Shown in pieces: positions 1-6,861 of a stretch of 43,172 bases of DNA. The notes under the pieces were generated by a model. It was not told where the DNA came from. It ran no database searches and saw nothing but the letters and a program-made list of their open reading frames with translations. Numbering within the stretch: the first letter of the stretch is position 1; the number at the start of each line of letters is the position of its first letter. This DNA is from an uncultured Clostridia bacterium (GTDB lineage: Bacteria > Bacillota > Clostridia > Saccharofermentanales > Saccharofermentanaceae): positions 1-43,172 of the forward strand of contig CAMNGC010000016.1 of the NCBI GenBank assembly GCA_946537885.1. Reading direction: 5' to 3'. Both the position numbers and the translations under genes were made by a program.

Positions 1-1
1 G

Positions 2-484
2 GATTATTCTCGTTTTAACCTCGCCAGAATTGCGATTAATGATTATTTGGAGCAGGATCCGGACTATTTCCTTAATGATGAATATTACATTGATCTGCAG
101 TATCTGGAGAGGAATAAAATCCCAGGAGATTATGTTGATTCCCTAATAAGCCATTCAACTAATCATTTCCAATTTGATGGTTATTATATTAGTGCGTCTA
201 GTGATGGGAATATACATATTAATGATATGTATGAGGGAGTATATACATTATACTGTATGGACTATTACACAGTTGAATATGCTTATGGGGATGCAAGTAT
301 AACGACAATAGATGATTTAAGTTATACTCCCAGTTATGAGGTAATAATGGAAATATTATCAAATGTTCCAAATCTAAGATATCTATGTATTGGACCACGA
401 GATGATTATAATGACTGTGAAGATATAATGAATTATCTGAGAGAAACCGGATCAGATGTAACAATTCTCATAGAAGCTCATTGA
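2..484 (+). CDS. Hypothetical protein, 5'-truncated by window edge (paralogue of next gene)
   Basis: The reading frame is open from base 2 to a TGA at 482-484, so the start lies outside the window. A TTG at 47 could be read as a start, but the residues before it (DYSRFNLARIAINDYL) match the interior of the following gene (FDRSRNAINDYL), so the frame clearly continues upstream. The C-terminal part also matches: both end in a segment of the form GSDV or DSDV followed by hydrophobic residues (TILIEAH here, IIFIDEYEE there). The two are therefore tandem paralogues. The visible 160 residues are acidic and rich in Tyr and Asp, and I see no known domain. By analogy with its neighbour it is probably an exported lipoprotein, but the signal region is not visible. 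Function unknown. Confidence 0.7.
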   Translation, partial: DYSRFNLARIAINDYLEQDPDYFLNDEYYIDLQYLERNKIPGDYVDSLISHSTNHFQFDGYYISASSDGNIHINDMYEGVYTLYCMDYYTVEYAYGDASITTIDDLSYTPSYEVIMEILSNVPNLRYLCIGPRDDYNDCEDIMNYLRETGSDVTILIEAH

Positions 485-537
485 ATAATGCAGGGTAAAA
501 GAGGAACCCTTAAACTTGATGATTAGCAGGGGATAAA

Positions 538-1278
538 ATGACGCGAATTAGACTTAAACAATCCTGTATAATCATGTTTACGTTAATGATAATGCTGTCA
601 TTAACAGCCTGCTTGTGGGGATCTTCGGAATCGACAGTTCCGGAATTGAAAAGAGAGACACATCAACCGCTCGAAGAGCTTGAACAGTATGTATATGACA
701 CTGTAGGACCTGATATCTATTTCAAAAAGCCCGTGCTGGATGAAGAAAAATCAATCGCGCGTTTGTATCTGATACAGTACGCATATGAAATGGATGCTAC
801 ATTGTTTGATAGATCGAGGAATGCGATTAATGATTATTTAGTGCAGCACCCTGACTATTATCTTAATGGTTTTAATAAGATAGTATTAATCTACGAAGAG
901 AGAATTGATCTGCCTAGAGGTGACTACGATGATTATCAAGTATCAATTTCCCAAAACACATTTCAATGTGGCTGTCATACACTCAGTCGCAGTGGTAGCG
1001 GAGTAAGTGGAGTCAATATCAGGTATGATTACATAAACGTAGTAAAAGTATTTTCCGACTTTTATCTTAATCACATATCTGATGAAGACGATGTATATGC
1101 CCTGGATATGAGTACGCGAACAATTACCTATGACGAGATAACAGAGTTTATAACAAAACATCCTTCCATTCAGTATATTAGTGTAGATCAATATGAAGGA
1201 GACGAAGAAGAGCTTATCAGTTTTTTGCAGGAAGTAGATTCGGATGTAATAATCTTTATCGATGAATATGAAGAATAA
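538..1278 (+). CDS. Putative lipoprotein of unknown function
   Basis: This 246-residue protein starts with Arg/Lys residues, a hydrophobic core (about residues 11-24) and the lipobox LTAC, so Cys25 should be lipidated after signal peptidase II cleavage and the protein anchored outside the membrane. The mature part is acidic and Tyr-rich. It is a tandem paralogue of the truncated gene just upstream: the ND-Y-L and DPDYF/HPDYY motifs align, and the C-terminal strand-helix segments are similar. The gap between the two genes is 53 bases, and an AGGGGATAAA stretch before the ATG can serve as ribosome binding site. Repeated lipoprotein paralogues suggest a locally expanded family, but I recognise no domain and assign no function. 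Confidence 0.75.
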   Translation: MTRIRLKQSCIIMFTLMIMLSLTACLWGSSESTVPELKRETHQPLEELEQYVYDTVGPDIYFKKPVLDEEKSIARLYLIQYAYEMDATLFDRSRNAINDYLVQHPDYYLNGFNKIVLIYEERIDLPRGDYDDYQVSISQNTFQCGCHTLSRSGSGVSGVNIRYDYINVVKVFSDFYLNHISDEDDVYALDMSTRTITYDEITEFITKHPSIQYISVDQYEGDEEELISFLQEVDSDVIIFIDEYEE

Positions 1279-1363
1279 ATTAGAAGCATTTCACGACAGG
1301 ATTATATGAACAATATAAGACATAATCAAATTTGTGTATTTCCCATTTTCGATAATTGTTTTC

Positions 1364-1392
1364 TTGACAGTAACAGATAAGCGTGTTTTAAT
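1364..1392 (+). promoter_or_regulatory. Sigma-A promoter of the aromatic operon
   Basis: A perfect TTGACA (1364-1369) is followed after exactly 17 bases by TTTAAT (1387-1392). Transcription would start near 1399, about 30 bases before the leader peptide start codon at 1430 and about 190 bases before aroF. No other comparable promoter is seen before aroF. The position makes sense only if the leader is part of the transcript. Confidence 0.75.
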
Positions 1393-1429
1393 TACTGATG
1401 AAATTTATTTAACGAGGTAAAATACCTAT

Positions 1430-1492
1430 ATGAGACAGAATTTTGCTTACGCATATTACTATTCCTACTTTTACTTTGGAGATAAGAAGTAA
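1430..1492 (+). CDS. Tyr/Phe-rich leader peptide of the aro operon
   Basis: A 20-codon ORF, ATG at 1430 and TAA at 1490-1492, encodes MRQNFAYAYYYSYFYFGDKK. It has six Tyr and three Phe in 20 residues, nine of them between residues 5 and 16. A GAGGT at 1414-1418 lies 11 bases upstream as ribosome binding site. It sits between a consensus promoter and an intrinsic terminator (1540-1570), directly upstream of the DAHP synthase gene. This is the architecture of classical amino acid attenuation: ribosomes stalling at Tyr/Phe codons would favour an antiterminator. I infer that charged tRNA-Tyr and/or tRNA-Phe controls the whole operon. The composition is hard to explain by chance in this position, but translation is not proven. 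Confidence 0.82.
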   Translation: MRQNFAYAYYYSYFYFGDKK

Positions 1493-1539
1493 GAGCGGTT
1501 TGTGCTTGAGTGAAAGTCTGAGAGATTTAATGTAACACC

Positions 1540-1570
1540 TGCCGCACGATCAAGATCGGGCGGCATTTTT
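1540..1570 (+). terminator. Attenuator terminator before aroF
   Basis: TGCCGC (1540-1545) pairs with GCGGCA (1560-1565), with one A-G mismatch, then CGAT/ATCG, and five Ts at 1566-1570. The hairpin ends 20 bases before the aroF start, so it can act only as a conditional terminator. A competing structure exists: 1495-1504 (GCGGTTTGTG) can pair with 1536-1545 (CACCTGCCGC) with 8 of 10 pairs, breaking the terminator stem. A second pairing, 1467-1475 (inside the Tyr/Phe codons) with 1509-1517, forms 9 pairs including one G-U and would enclose and hinder the antiterminator strand. Pairings were worked out by eye, without energy calculation. Confidence 0.8.
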
Positions 1571-1590
1571 GATTTAAGGAGGAAAACAAA

Positions 1591-2589
1591 ATGATAGCGG
1601 TCATCAAGAACGGAGCAACCGAGCAGCAGGTGGAGAATCTGATCCACTGGTTCGAGAAGCAAAACATCAAGGTAAACAAATCAACCGGTGAGTTCTGCAC
1701 GGTATTGGGTCTTATAGGAGATACGTCGGGAATTGACACGGATCTTCTCGAGGGACTTGATATTGTAGAGTCTGTAAAGAGGATCTCAGATCCCTTTAAG
1801 AAAGCTAATCGTAAGTTCCATCCGGAGGACACGGTGGTTGAAATAGGTGGCGTAAAGATCGGAGGCGGGAATTTTGCCGTGATCGCAGGTCCTGATTCAG
1901 TTGAGTCCGAGGAGCAGATCTTATCTACTGCCATAGCGGTAAAGGAAGCCGGTGCGCAGATCCTGGAAGGCGGGTGCTTTATGCCCAGAACGTCCCCATA
2001 TGATTTCCAGGGGCTTGGGCAGGAAGGTGTTCGCCTTTTACTTAAGGCCAAGGAAGAAACGGGACTGCCGGTCATTTCCGAGATCGTAAGCACGGAGCAG
2101 CTACCTCTGTTGGAAGGTGTTGATGCCCTGCAGATCAGTGCCCGTAACATGCAGAACTATGAGCTTCTTAAGCTGGTCGGCAAGAGCGGCAAGCCTGTAC
2201 TTCTTAAAAGAGGCGCTTCCGCCAGTATAAAGGAGCTTCTTATGAGTGCAGAATACATTATGGCTGAGGGCAACGAGAATGTGATCTTATGCGAGAGAGG
2301 CATAAGAACCTTTGAGACTTATACAAGATATACTTTCGACATCTCGGCGATCCCTCTTATCAAGGAGTTAAGTCACCTGCCGGTCATAGCGGATCCGTCT
2401 CATGCCACGGGCAGAACATCGCTTGTTAAGAGCACGGCGCTGGCAGCTGTAGCGGCAGGCGCCGATGCTATTGAGATCGAAGTGCATCCCGATCCTTCCA
2501 AAGCGTTGGCAGGAGGCTCTCAGGCAATGGATCATAAGCAGTTCGCAGAGCTTGCCGCTTCTGTTGAAAGAGTACGTGGCATACTCTAA
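1591..2589 (+). CDS. aroF: DAHP synthase (3-deoxy-7-phosphoheptulonate synthase), class I-beta type with N-terminal regulatory domain
   Basis: This enzyme condenses phosphoenolpyruvate and erythrose 4-phosphate, the first step of the shikimate pathway. The 332 residues match the length and layout of the Thermotoga-type enzyme: a ferredoxin-like N-terminal domain (about 1-70) implicated in feedback control, then a TIM barrel with PRTSPYDFQGLG, KRG (206-208), LCERGIRTFE and DPSHATGR. His271 and Glu297 of the metal site are present. Two usual metal ligands are changed: the GPC Cys is Asp102 (AGPDSVES) and the Asp of the usual SDG loop is Gly308 (ALAGGSQAM). The gene has an AAGGAGG ribosome binding site and heads a seven-gene operon. 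The family call is secure; activity and metal use are less certain because of the altered site. Confidence 0.92.
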   Translation: MIAVIKNGATEQQVENLIHWFEKQNIKVNKSTGEFCTVLGLIGDTSGIDTDLLEGLDIVESVKRISDPFKKANRKFHPEDTVVEIGGVKIGGGNFAVIAGPDSVESEEQILSTAIAVKEAGAQILEGGCFMPRTSPYDFQGLGQEGVRLLLKAKEETGLPVISEIVSTEQLPLLEGVDALQISARNMQNYELLKLVGKSGKPVLLKRGASASIKELLMSAEYIMAEGNENVILCERGIRTFETYTRYTFDISAIPLIKELSHLPVIADPSHATGRTSLVKSTALAAVAAGADAIEIEVHPDPSKALAGGSQAMDHKQFAELAASVERVRGIL

Positions 2590-2616
2590 AATATACGCGG
2601 AGAGGAGATACGGAAT

Positions 2617-3465
2617 ATGAGCGGTATCACAGTCGGAGTCGTAGGTCTTGGCCTTATCGGAGCGTCTTTTGCACGTGCCTATAAGGAGAATGCGGAAGGA
2701 AATACCGTCTATGGCTGGAACAGGACCGATACGGTAGCCGATATGGCGAAGATGCAGGGCGTGATAGACGACTATCTTACAGACGATAATTTGGCTTCCT
2801 GCGATCTGGTGATCATAAGCCTTTATCCGGAGGCCTCCATTAAATGGATGCAGCAACATAAGGACCATTTCAATAAGAACGGACTTGTTATCGATGCCTG
2901 CGGAACCAAGAGATGGATCTGCCGTGAGGGTTTTAAGGTCGCTCATGAGGCTGGCTTTGAATTCGTCGGATGTCACCCTATGGCCGGCACAAAGTACTCC
3001 GGTATGGGGCACGCTCGCGCCAATATGTACAAGGGCGCGCCAATGGTATTATGTCCCGACAGATTTGACGATATGGAGCTGATAGACAGGGTCAAGAAAC
3101 TCCTGGAGCCCTGCCAGTTTGGTTCTTTCTGCTTGGCTCACCCCGATCAGCATGATCGTGTCATCGCTTTTACTTCGCAGATGGCGCACCTGGTATCAAA
3201 TGCCTATATCAAGAGCCCCAGCGCTTTGGTACACAGAGGTTTTTCCGCCGGCAGCTACAAGGATATGACTCGTGTTGCATGGCTTAACCCTGAGATGTGG
3301 ACACAGCTCTTTCTCGAAAACAAGGACAATCTTATTTTCGAGGTTGATTATCTTATCGGAGAGTTGAAGAAATACAGGGATGCCATGGAAAATGACGATC
3401 ACGAAGAGTTGAAGAAGCTCCTGCAGGAAGGCAAGGAGCGTAAGGAGGAGGTAGACGGCAAGTGA
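2617..3465 (+). CDS. tyrA: Prephenate dehydrogenase
   Basis: This enzyme oxidatively decarboxylates prephenate to 4-hydroxyphenylpyruvate with NAD(P), the tyrosine branch. The 282-residue protein begins with a Rossmann motif GLGLIG (residues 10-15), followed by GCHPMAG and SGM in the substrate site and HPDQHDRVIAFTSQMAHLVS in the helical C-terminal domain. There is no C-terminal ACT domain, so direct tyrosine feedback through ACT is not expected. It lies 27 bases after aroF with a GAGGAGA ribosome binding site and overlaps aroB by four bases. Its position second in the operon fits control by tyrosine supply, as the leader peptide suggests. Confidence 0.92.
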   Translation: MSGITVGVVGLGLIGASFARAYKENAEGNTVYGWNRTDTVADMAKMQGVIDDYLTDDNLASCDLVIISLYPEASIKWMQQHKDHFNKNGLVIDACGTKRWICREGFKVAHEAGFEFVGCHPMAGTKYSGMGHARANMYKGAPMVLCPDRFDDMELIDRVKKLLEPCQFGSFCLAHPDQHDRVIAFTSQMAHLVSNAYIKSPSALVHRGFSAGSYKDMTRVAWLNPEMWTQLFLENKDNLIFEVDYLIGELKKYRDAMENDDHEELKKLLQEGKERKEEVDGK

Positions 3466-4553
3466 GAACAGTAACCGTAAACTCATCTACTTCATATAAT
3501 ATTGAGATCGGAAGCGGTCTTCTCAGTGCTTCCGGTAAGAGGATAAGGCAGCTCCTTCCAAAGGCAACAAAGGCCCTGATAGTTACTGATTCTAATGTCG
3601 CAGATCTCTATGCCGGGACCGTAAAGAACGGGCTCGAAGCTGAAGGTTTTGAGGTATATGAGTATGTTTTCGAGGCCGGGGAGCAGTCTAAGAATCTTAA
3701 ATCCATAGCCGGGATGTGGGCTGCTATGGCAGAGGCCGCTTTTACCAGATCTGATGTTCTGGTGGCTTTAGGCGGAGGCGTTGCAGGCGATATGGGCGGC
3801 TTCGCGGCGGCCTGTTTCCTGAGAGGGATAGCTGTGGTTCAGATACCCACTTCGCTGTTGGCAATGGTTGATGCTTCCATTGGCGGTAAGACCGGGATCG
3901 ATCTGCCTCAGGGCAAGAACCAGGTTGGGGCTTTTAAGCAGCCTGTGATCGTTATCGAAGATACGGATTGTCTTAGCAGCCTGCCAGATGAACTATTCAC
4001 TGAAGGAATGGGAGAGGTTATCAAGTATGCCTATATCATGGATGAGGATCTCTACTCGATACTTAAGAAGGCAGCCGATGAAGGCAGAGCTCTTAAGATA
4101 CGTGAGGATGTGGAGCTGATCGAAGATATTGTATACAGATGCGCTGCGGATAAGGCTTACGTAATAATGAAGGACGAGTTTGACAATGGCTTAAGGCAGA
4201 CTCTTAACTTCGGACATACAGTCGGACACGTGATCGAGCGCGATAGTGATTTCTCCCTGGCACACGGAGTTTGTGTCGCCAAAGGTATGGGGATCATGAT
4301 AGATGCAAGTCTCGCAACCGGCAGAATGACTGAGGAAGAGGCGGAAAACATGAAATCTCTTATCAGGGCCTACGACCTGCCGACAGAGGATGATATTACG
4401 CCTGAGCAGGCCGTATCCGGTGCCATGAACGATAAGAAAAAACGCGGAAATACCATTTCGCTGATATTGGTGAACAAGATAGGCAAGGCGGAGATAGTCG
4501 ATATGACGCCGGATGAATTCCTCTCATTTCTTAAGGCGGGATACGACATATGA
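3462..4553 (+). CDS. aroB: 3-dehydroquinate synthase
   Basis: AroB cyclises DAHP to 3-dehydroquinate using NAD and a divalent metal. The 363-residue length is typical. Visible motifs are GGGVAGDMGGFAAA (NAD binding), RGI, QIPTSLLAMVDASIGGKTGID, GKNQVGAFKQP, the metal-ligand region EGMGEVIKYA, and NFGHTVGHVIE. The start is a GTG whose last two bases form the tyrA stop in a GTGA overlap, with GGAGG shortly upstream, so translation is coupled to tyrA. It overlaps aroA by ATGA at the other end. All main catalytic segments are intact. Confidence 0.94.
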   Translation: MRTVTVNSSTSYNIEIGSGLLSASGKRIRQLLPKATKALIVTDSNVADLYAGTVKNGLEAEGFEVYEYVFEAGEQSKNLKSIAGMWAAMAEAAFTRSDVLVALGGGVAGDMGGFAAACFLRGIAVVQIPTSLLAMVDASIGGKTGIDLPQGKNQVGAFKQPVIVIEDTDCLSSLPDELFTEGMGEVIKYAYIMDEDLYSILKKAADEGRALKIREDVELIEDIVYRCAADKAYVIMKDEFDNGLRQTLNFGHTVGHVIERDSDFSLAHGVCVAKGMGIMIDASLATGRMTEEEAENMKSLIRAYDLPTEDDITPEQAVSGAMNDKKKRGNTISLILVNKIGKAEIVDMTPDEFLSFLKAGYDI

Positions 4554-5764
4554 TCATTGCCGCAGCTGATCGTTGCTTTAACGGAAGTGTGGATGCACCT
4601 CCCTCCAAATCGGTTTATCACAGAGAACTGATAGTCAGATTTCTCTGCGGTGACCGTGATAATCTGCAGCCGGATAGAACTGATAATGATGATGTCAGAG
4701 CGACTAAAGCATGCCTTAGCGCCTTAGCTTCGGCTGTGGCCGGAGAAGAAGTGAGGCTCCCCTGTAATGAGAGCGGATCGACTTTAAGGTTCATGATACC
4801 CGTAGCCGCCTCATTCCTTAATGGTCAAGGAAGGGATATGGGCTGCAGGATCGTCTGTGAGACAGAAGGAAGGCTTTTTGATCGTCCCGTAAAAGAACTG
4901 GCGGATGCGCTTAAGCCACAGGGTGTGACTATCGATCTTGATGAAAAAAGCAGGACTTTTATTGTGACAGGTACCATGATGCCCGGTGAATATGAGATAG
5001 ATGGAAGTGTGTCTTCGCAGTATATCTCAGGACTGATCATGGCTTTGCCTCTTTTTGAGAATGATTGCAAACTGCGCGTAAGGGGACAGGTGAAGTCCGT
5101 TCACTATATCGGTCTTACACAGGATGTTATGGCCAAATACGGTTGTGAGATCCCTCTTAAAGATGATACTTTCATCATAAAGGGCGGTGCCTATTCAACA
5201 AAGCCCTCCAAGGGCTTTACGGTAGAGGGCGATTGGAGTAACGGAGCTTTTCTTCTTTGCATCAAGAAAGCGCTCGCTCTTCGCGGCAGGGAACTGACCG
5301 TCAATAATCTGAACTACGATTCCAGACAGGGAGACAAGGCCATTCTTGATTTTCTCGCTCTGACCGAGAGCGGTATAAACGAGATCAGATTTGACTGCAG
5401 TGATATTCCCGATATCGCGCCTTATATGGCAGTAACGTCGGCCTTTATCTTCGAGAAGGCTGTCTTCAGCGGAATCGCCCGTCTTCGTATCAAGGAGTCG
5501 GATCGGGTTATGGCAGTCAGGGAGCAGCTTAAGGCTTTCGGCATCATGACGGAAGAAGAGCAGGACAGCCTTACGATATATGCCTATAAAGGCGATGCTC
5601 CGAAGAGGATAAAGCTGTCTTCCTATCATGACCACAGAATGGCCATGTGCGCCATTTTGCTGGCTGTATTTACCGGAAAAGAAATTGATCTGGACGACAT
5701 TGAATGTGTTAATAAATCCTTCCCTGAATTGAGGGAGATCATCGAAAAGGAGATCAAGCAGTGA
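4550..5764 (+). CDS. aroA: 3-phosphoshikimate 1-carboxyvinyltransferase (EPSP synthase)
   Basis: The enzyme transfers the enolpyruvyl group of PEP to shikimate 3-phosphate. The 404-residue protein is slightly shorter than the usual 420-450 but has the expected motifs: PPSKS near the N-terminus, NESGSTLRF, RLFDRPVKEL, GSVSSQYISGLIMALP, EGDWSNGAFLL, the catalytic DIPDIAP, RLRIKESDR and DHRMAM. The NESGSTLRF segment differs from the enterobacterial GNAGTAMR form and resembles variants seen in Firmicutes. ATG start in an ATGA overlap with aroB; GTGA overlap with aroC. Likely translated by coupled ribosomes as part of the operon. Confidence 0.93.
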   Translation: MIIAAADRCFNGSVDAPPSKSVYHRELIVRFLCGDRDNLQPDRTDNDDVRATKACLSALASAVAGEEVRLPCNESGSTLRFMIPVAASFLNGQGRDMGCRIVCETEGRLFDRPVKELADALKPQGVTIDLDEKSRTFIVTGTMMPGEYEIDGSVSSQYISGLIMALPLFENDCKLRVRGQVKSVHYIGLTQDVMAKYGCEIPLKDDTFIIKGGAYSTKPSKGFTVEGDWSNGAFLLCIKKALALRGRELTVNNLNYDSRQGDKAILDFLALTESGINEIRFDCSDIPDIAPYMAVTSAFIFEKAVFSGIARLRIKESDRVMAVREQLKAFGIMTEEEQDSLTIYAYKGDAPKRIKLSSYHDHRMAMCAILLAVFTGKEIDLDDIECVNKSFPELREIIEKEIKQ

Positions 5765-6858
5765 GCATGAACAGCATCTACAGAGGTGATGTCTTATCCC
5801 TCGAGATATACGGCGAGTCCCACAGCCCGACGATAGGAGTTCTGATAGAAGGTTTGCCGGATGATATAACGGTCAACGAAGAAAGGACTGCTGCCCTAAT
5901 GAAGCGTCGCGCTCCCGGACAGAATGCCTGGTCCACACCTCGTAAGGAGAAAGATGAAGTTATCTGGGAGAAGGCTGATGACGGAAGGCTTCACGGTTAT
6001 ATCATCAACACCAACACCAAGCCCAAGGATTACGCCTCTATCATGAATACACCAAGGCCGTCGCATGCGGACTACACGGCGCGGATCAAGTACGGGGATG
6101 AGGCCTCCAAAAGCGGTGGGGGTATCTTCTCGGGAAGGATGACGGCGCCTTTGTGCATAGCAGGTTCCATCGCGCTGGATCAGCTGGAGAAAAGAGGGAT
6201 CGGGATCTTCTCGCACATTAAGAATATCGGGGGGATTTTCGATGATAAATATTATGATCACGGGCCTCGCGACGAGGAGTTTAAGACGGCGCTGGAGAAG
6301 GTTGCCGGGAAGGAGTTTCCCACTATAAGTGACAGAGCGGGGGATATGATGAAAGCCCTGATCGAGGAAGCTCGAATGGACTGTGACTCTGTCGGCGGCG
6401 CTATCGAGACGGTGATCTACGGTATGCCCGAAGGTGTCGGCGGACCGTTGTTCGGAGGGATCGAAGGCAAGATCGCGCAGATCTTATATGCTATCCCGGC
6501 AGTTAAGGCCGTGGAGTTCGGTAACGGCTATGACATAGTTGCTATGCGTGGTTCAGAGAACAACGATGCTTTTGCTTATGACGGAGACGGCAAGCTGGGG
6601 CTTGTTACAAATCATTGCGGCGGTATCTTGGGCGGAATAAGCGTCGGAGATATTGCTCCCATAGTTTTTGATTGCGCTCTTAAGCCTACGCCTTCCATCG
6701 GTCGCGAGCAGAATACGGTCAATATAGCGGAACATAAGAATTCAACGATCAATATACAGGGAAGACATGACCCCTGCATCGTGCCTCGCGCCGTGCCGGT
6801 AACGGAAGCGGCTGCCGCTCTGGCAATCTGGGACATGTTGCTGGCGGAAGGACGGTAA
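5761..6858 (+). CDS. aroC: Chorismate synthase
   Basis: AroC converts EPSP to chorismate using reduced FMN. The 365-residue protein has GESHSP near the N-terminus, RRAPGQNAWSTPRKEKDEV, SGGGIFSGRMTAPL, DSVGGAIETVIYGMPEGVGGP, the FMN-binding NHCGGILGGIS, LKPTPSIGREQNTVN and GRHDPCIVPRAVPV. The family often carries SGGGHFSGR, with His where this protein has Ile (GGGIFSGR). I chose the GTG at 5761, which overlaps the aroA stop as GTGA with AGGAG eight bases upstream; an ATG at 5767 is the alternative. The next gene starts three bases after the stop. Confidence 0.93.
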   Translation: MSMNSIYRGDVLSLEIYGESHSPTIGVLIEGLPDDITVNEERTAALMKRRAPGQNAWSTPRKEKDEVIWEKADDGRLHGYIINTNTKPKDYASIMNTPRPSHADYTARIKYGDEASKSGGGIFSGRMTAPLCIAGSIALDQLEKRGIGIFSHIKNIGGIFDDKYYDHGPRDEEFKTALEKVAGKEFPTISDRAGDMMKALIEEARMDCDSVGGAIETVIYGMPEGVGGPLFGGIEGKIAQILYAIPAVKAVEFGNGYDIVAMRGSENNDAFAYDGDGKLGLVTNHCGGILGGISVGDIAPIVFDCALKPTPSIGREQNTVNIAEHKNSTINIQGRHDPCIVPRAVPVTEAAAALAIWDMLLAEGR

Positions 6859-6861
6859 TAT

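Noticed and set aside
1279..1590. T-box riboswitch before aroF
   Set aside because: No T-box sequence (AGGGTGGNACCGCG-like) or specifier loop is present; the leader peptide explains the terminator better.
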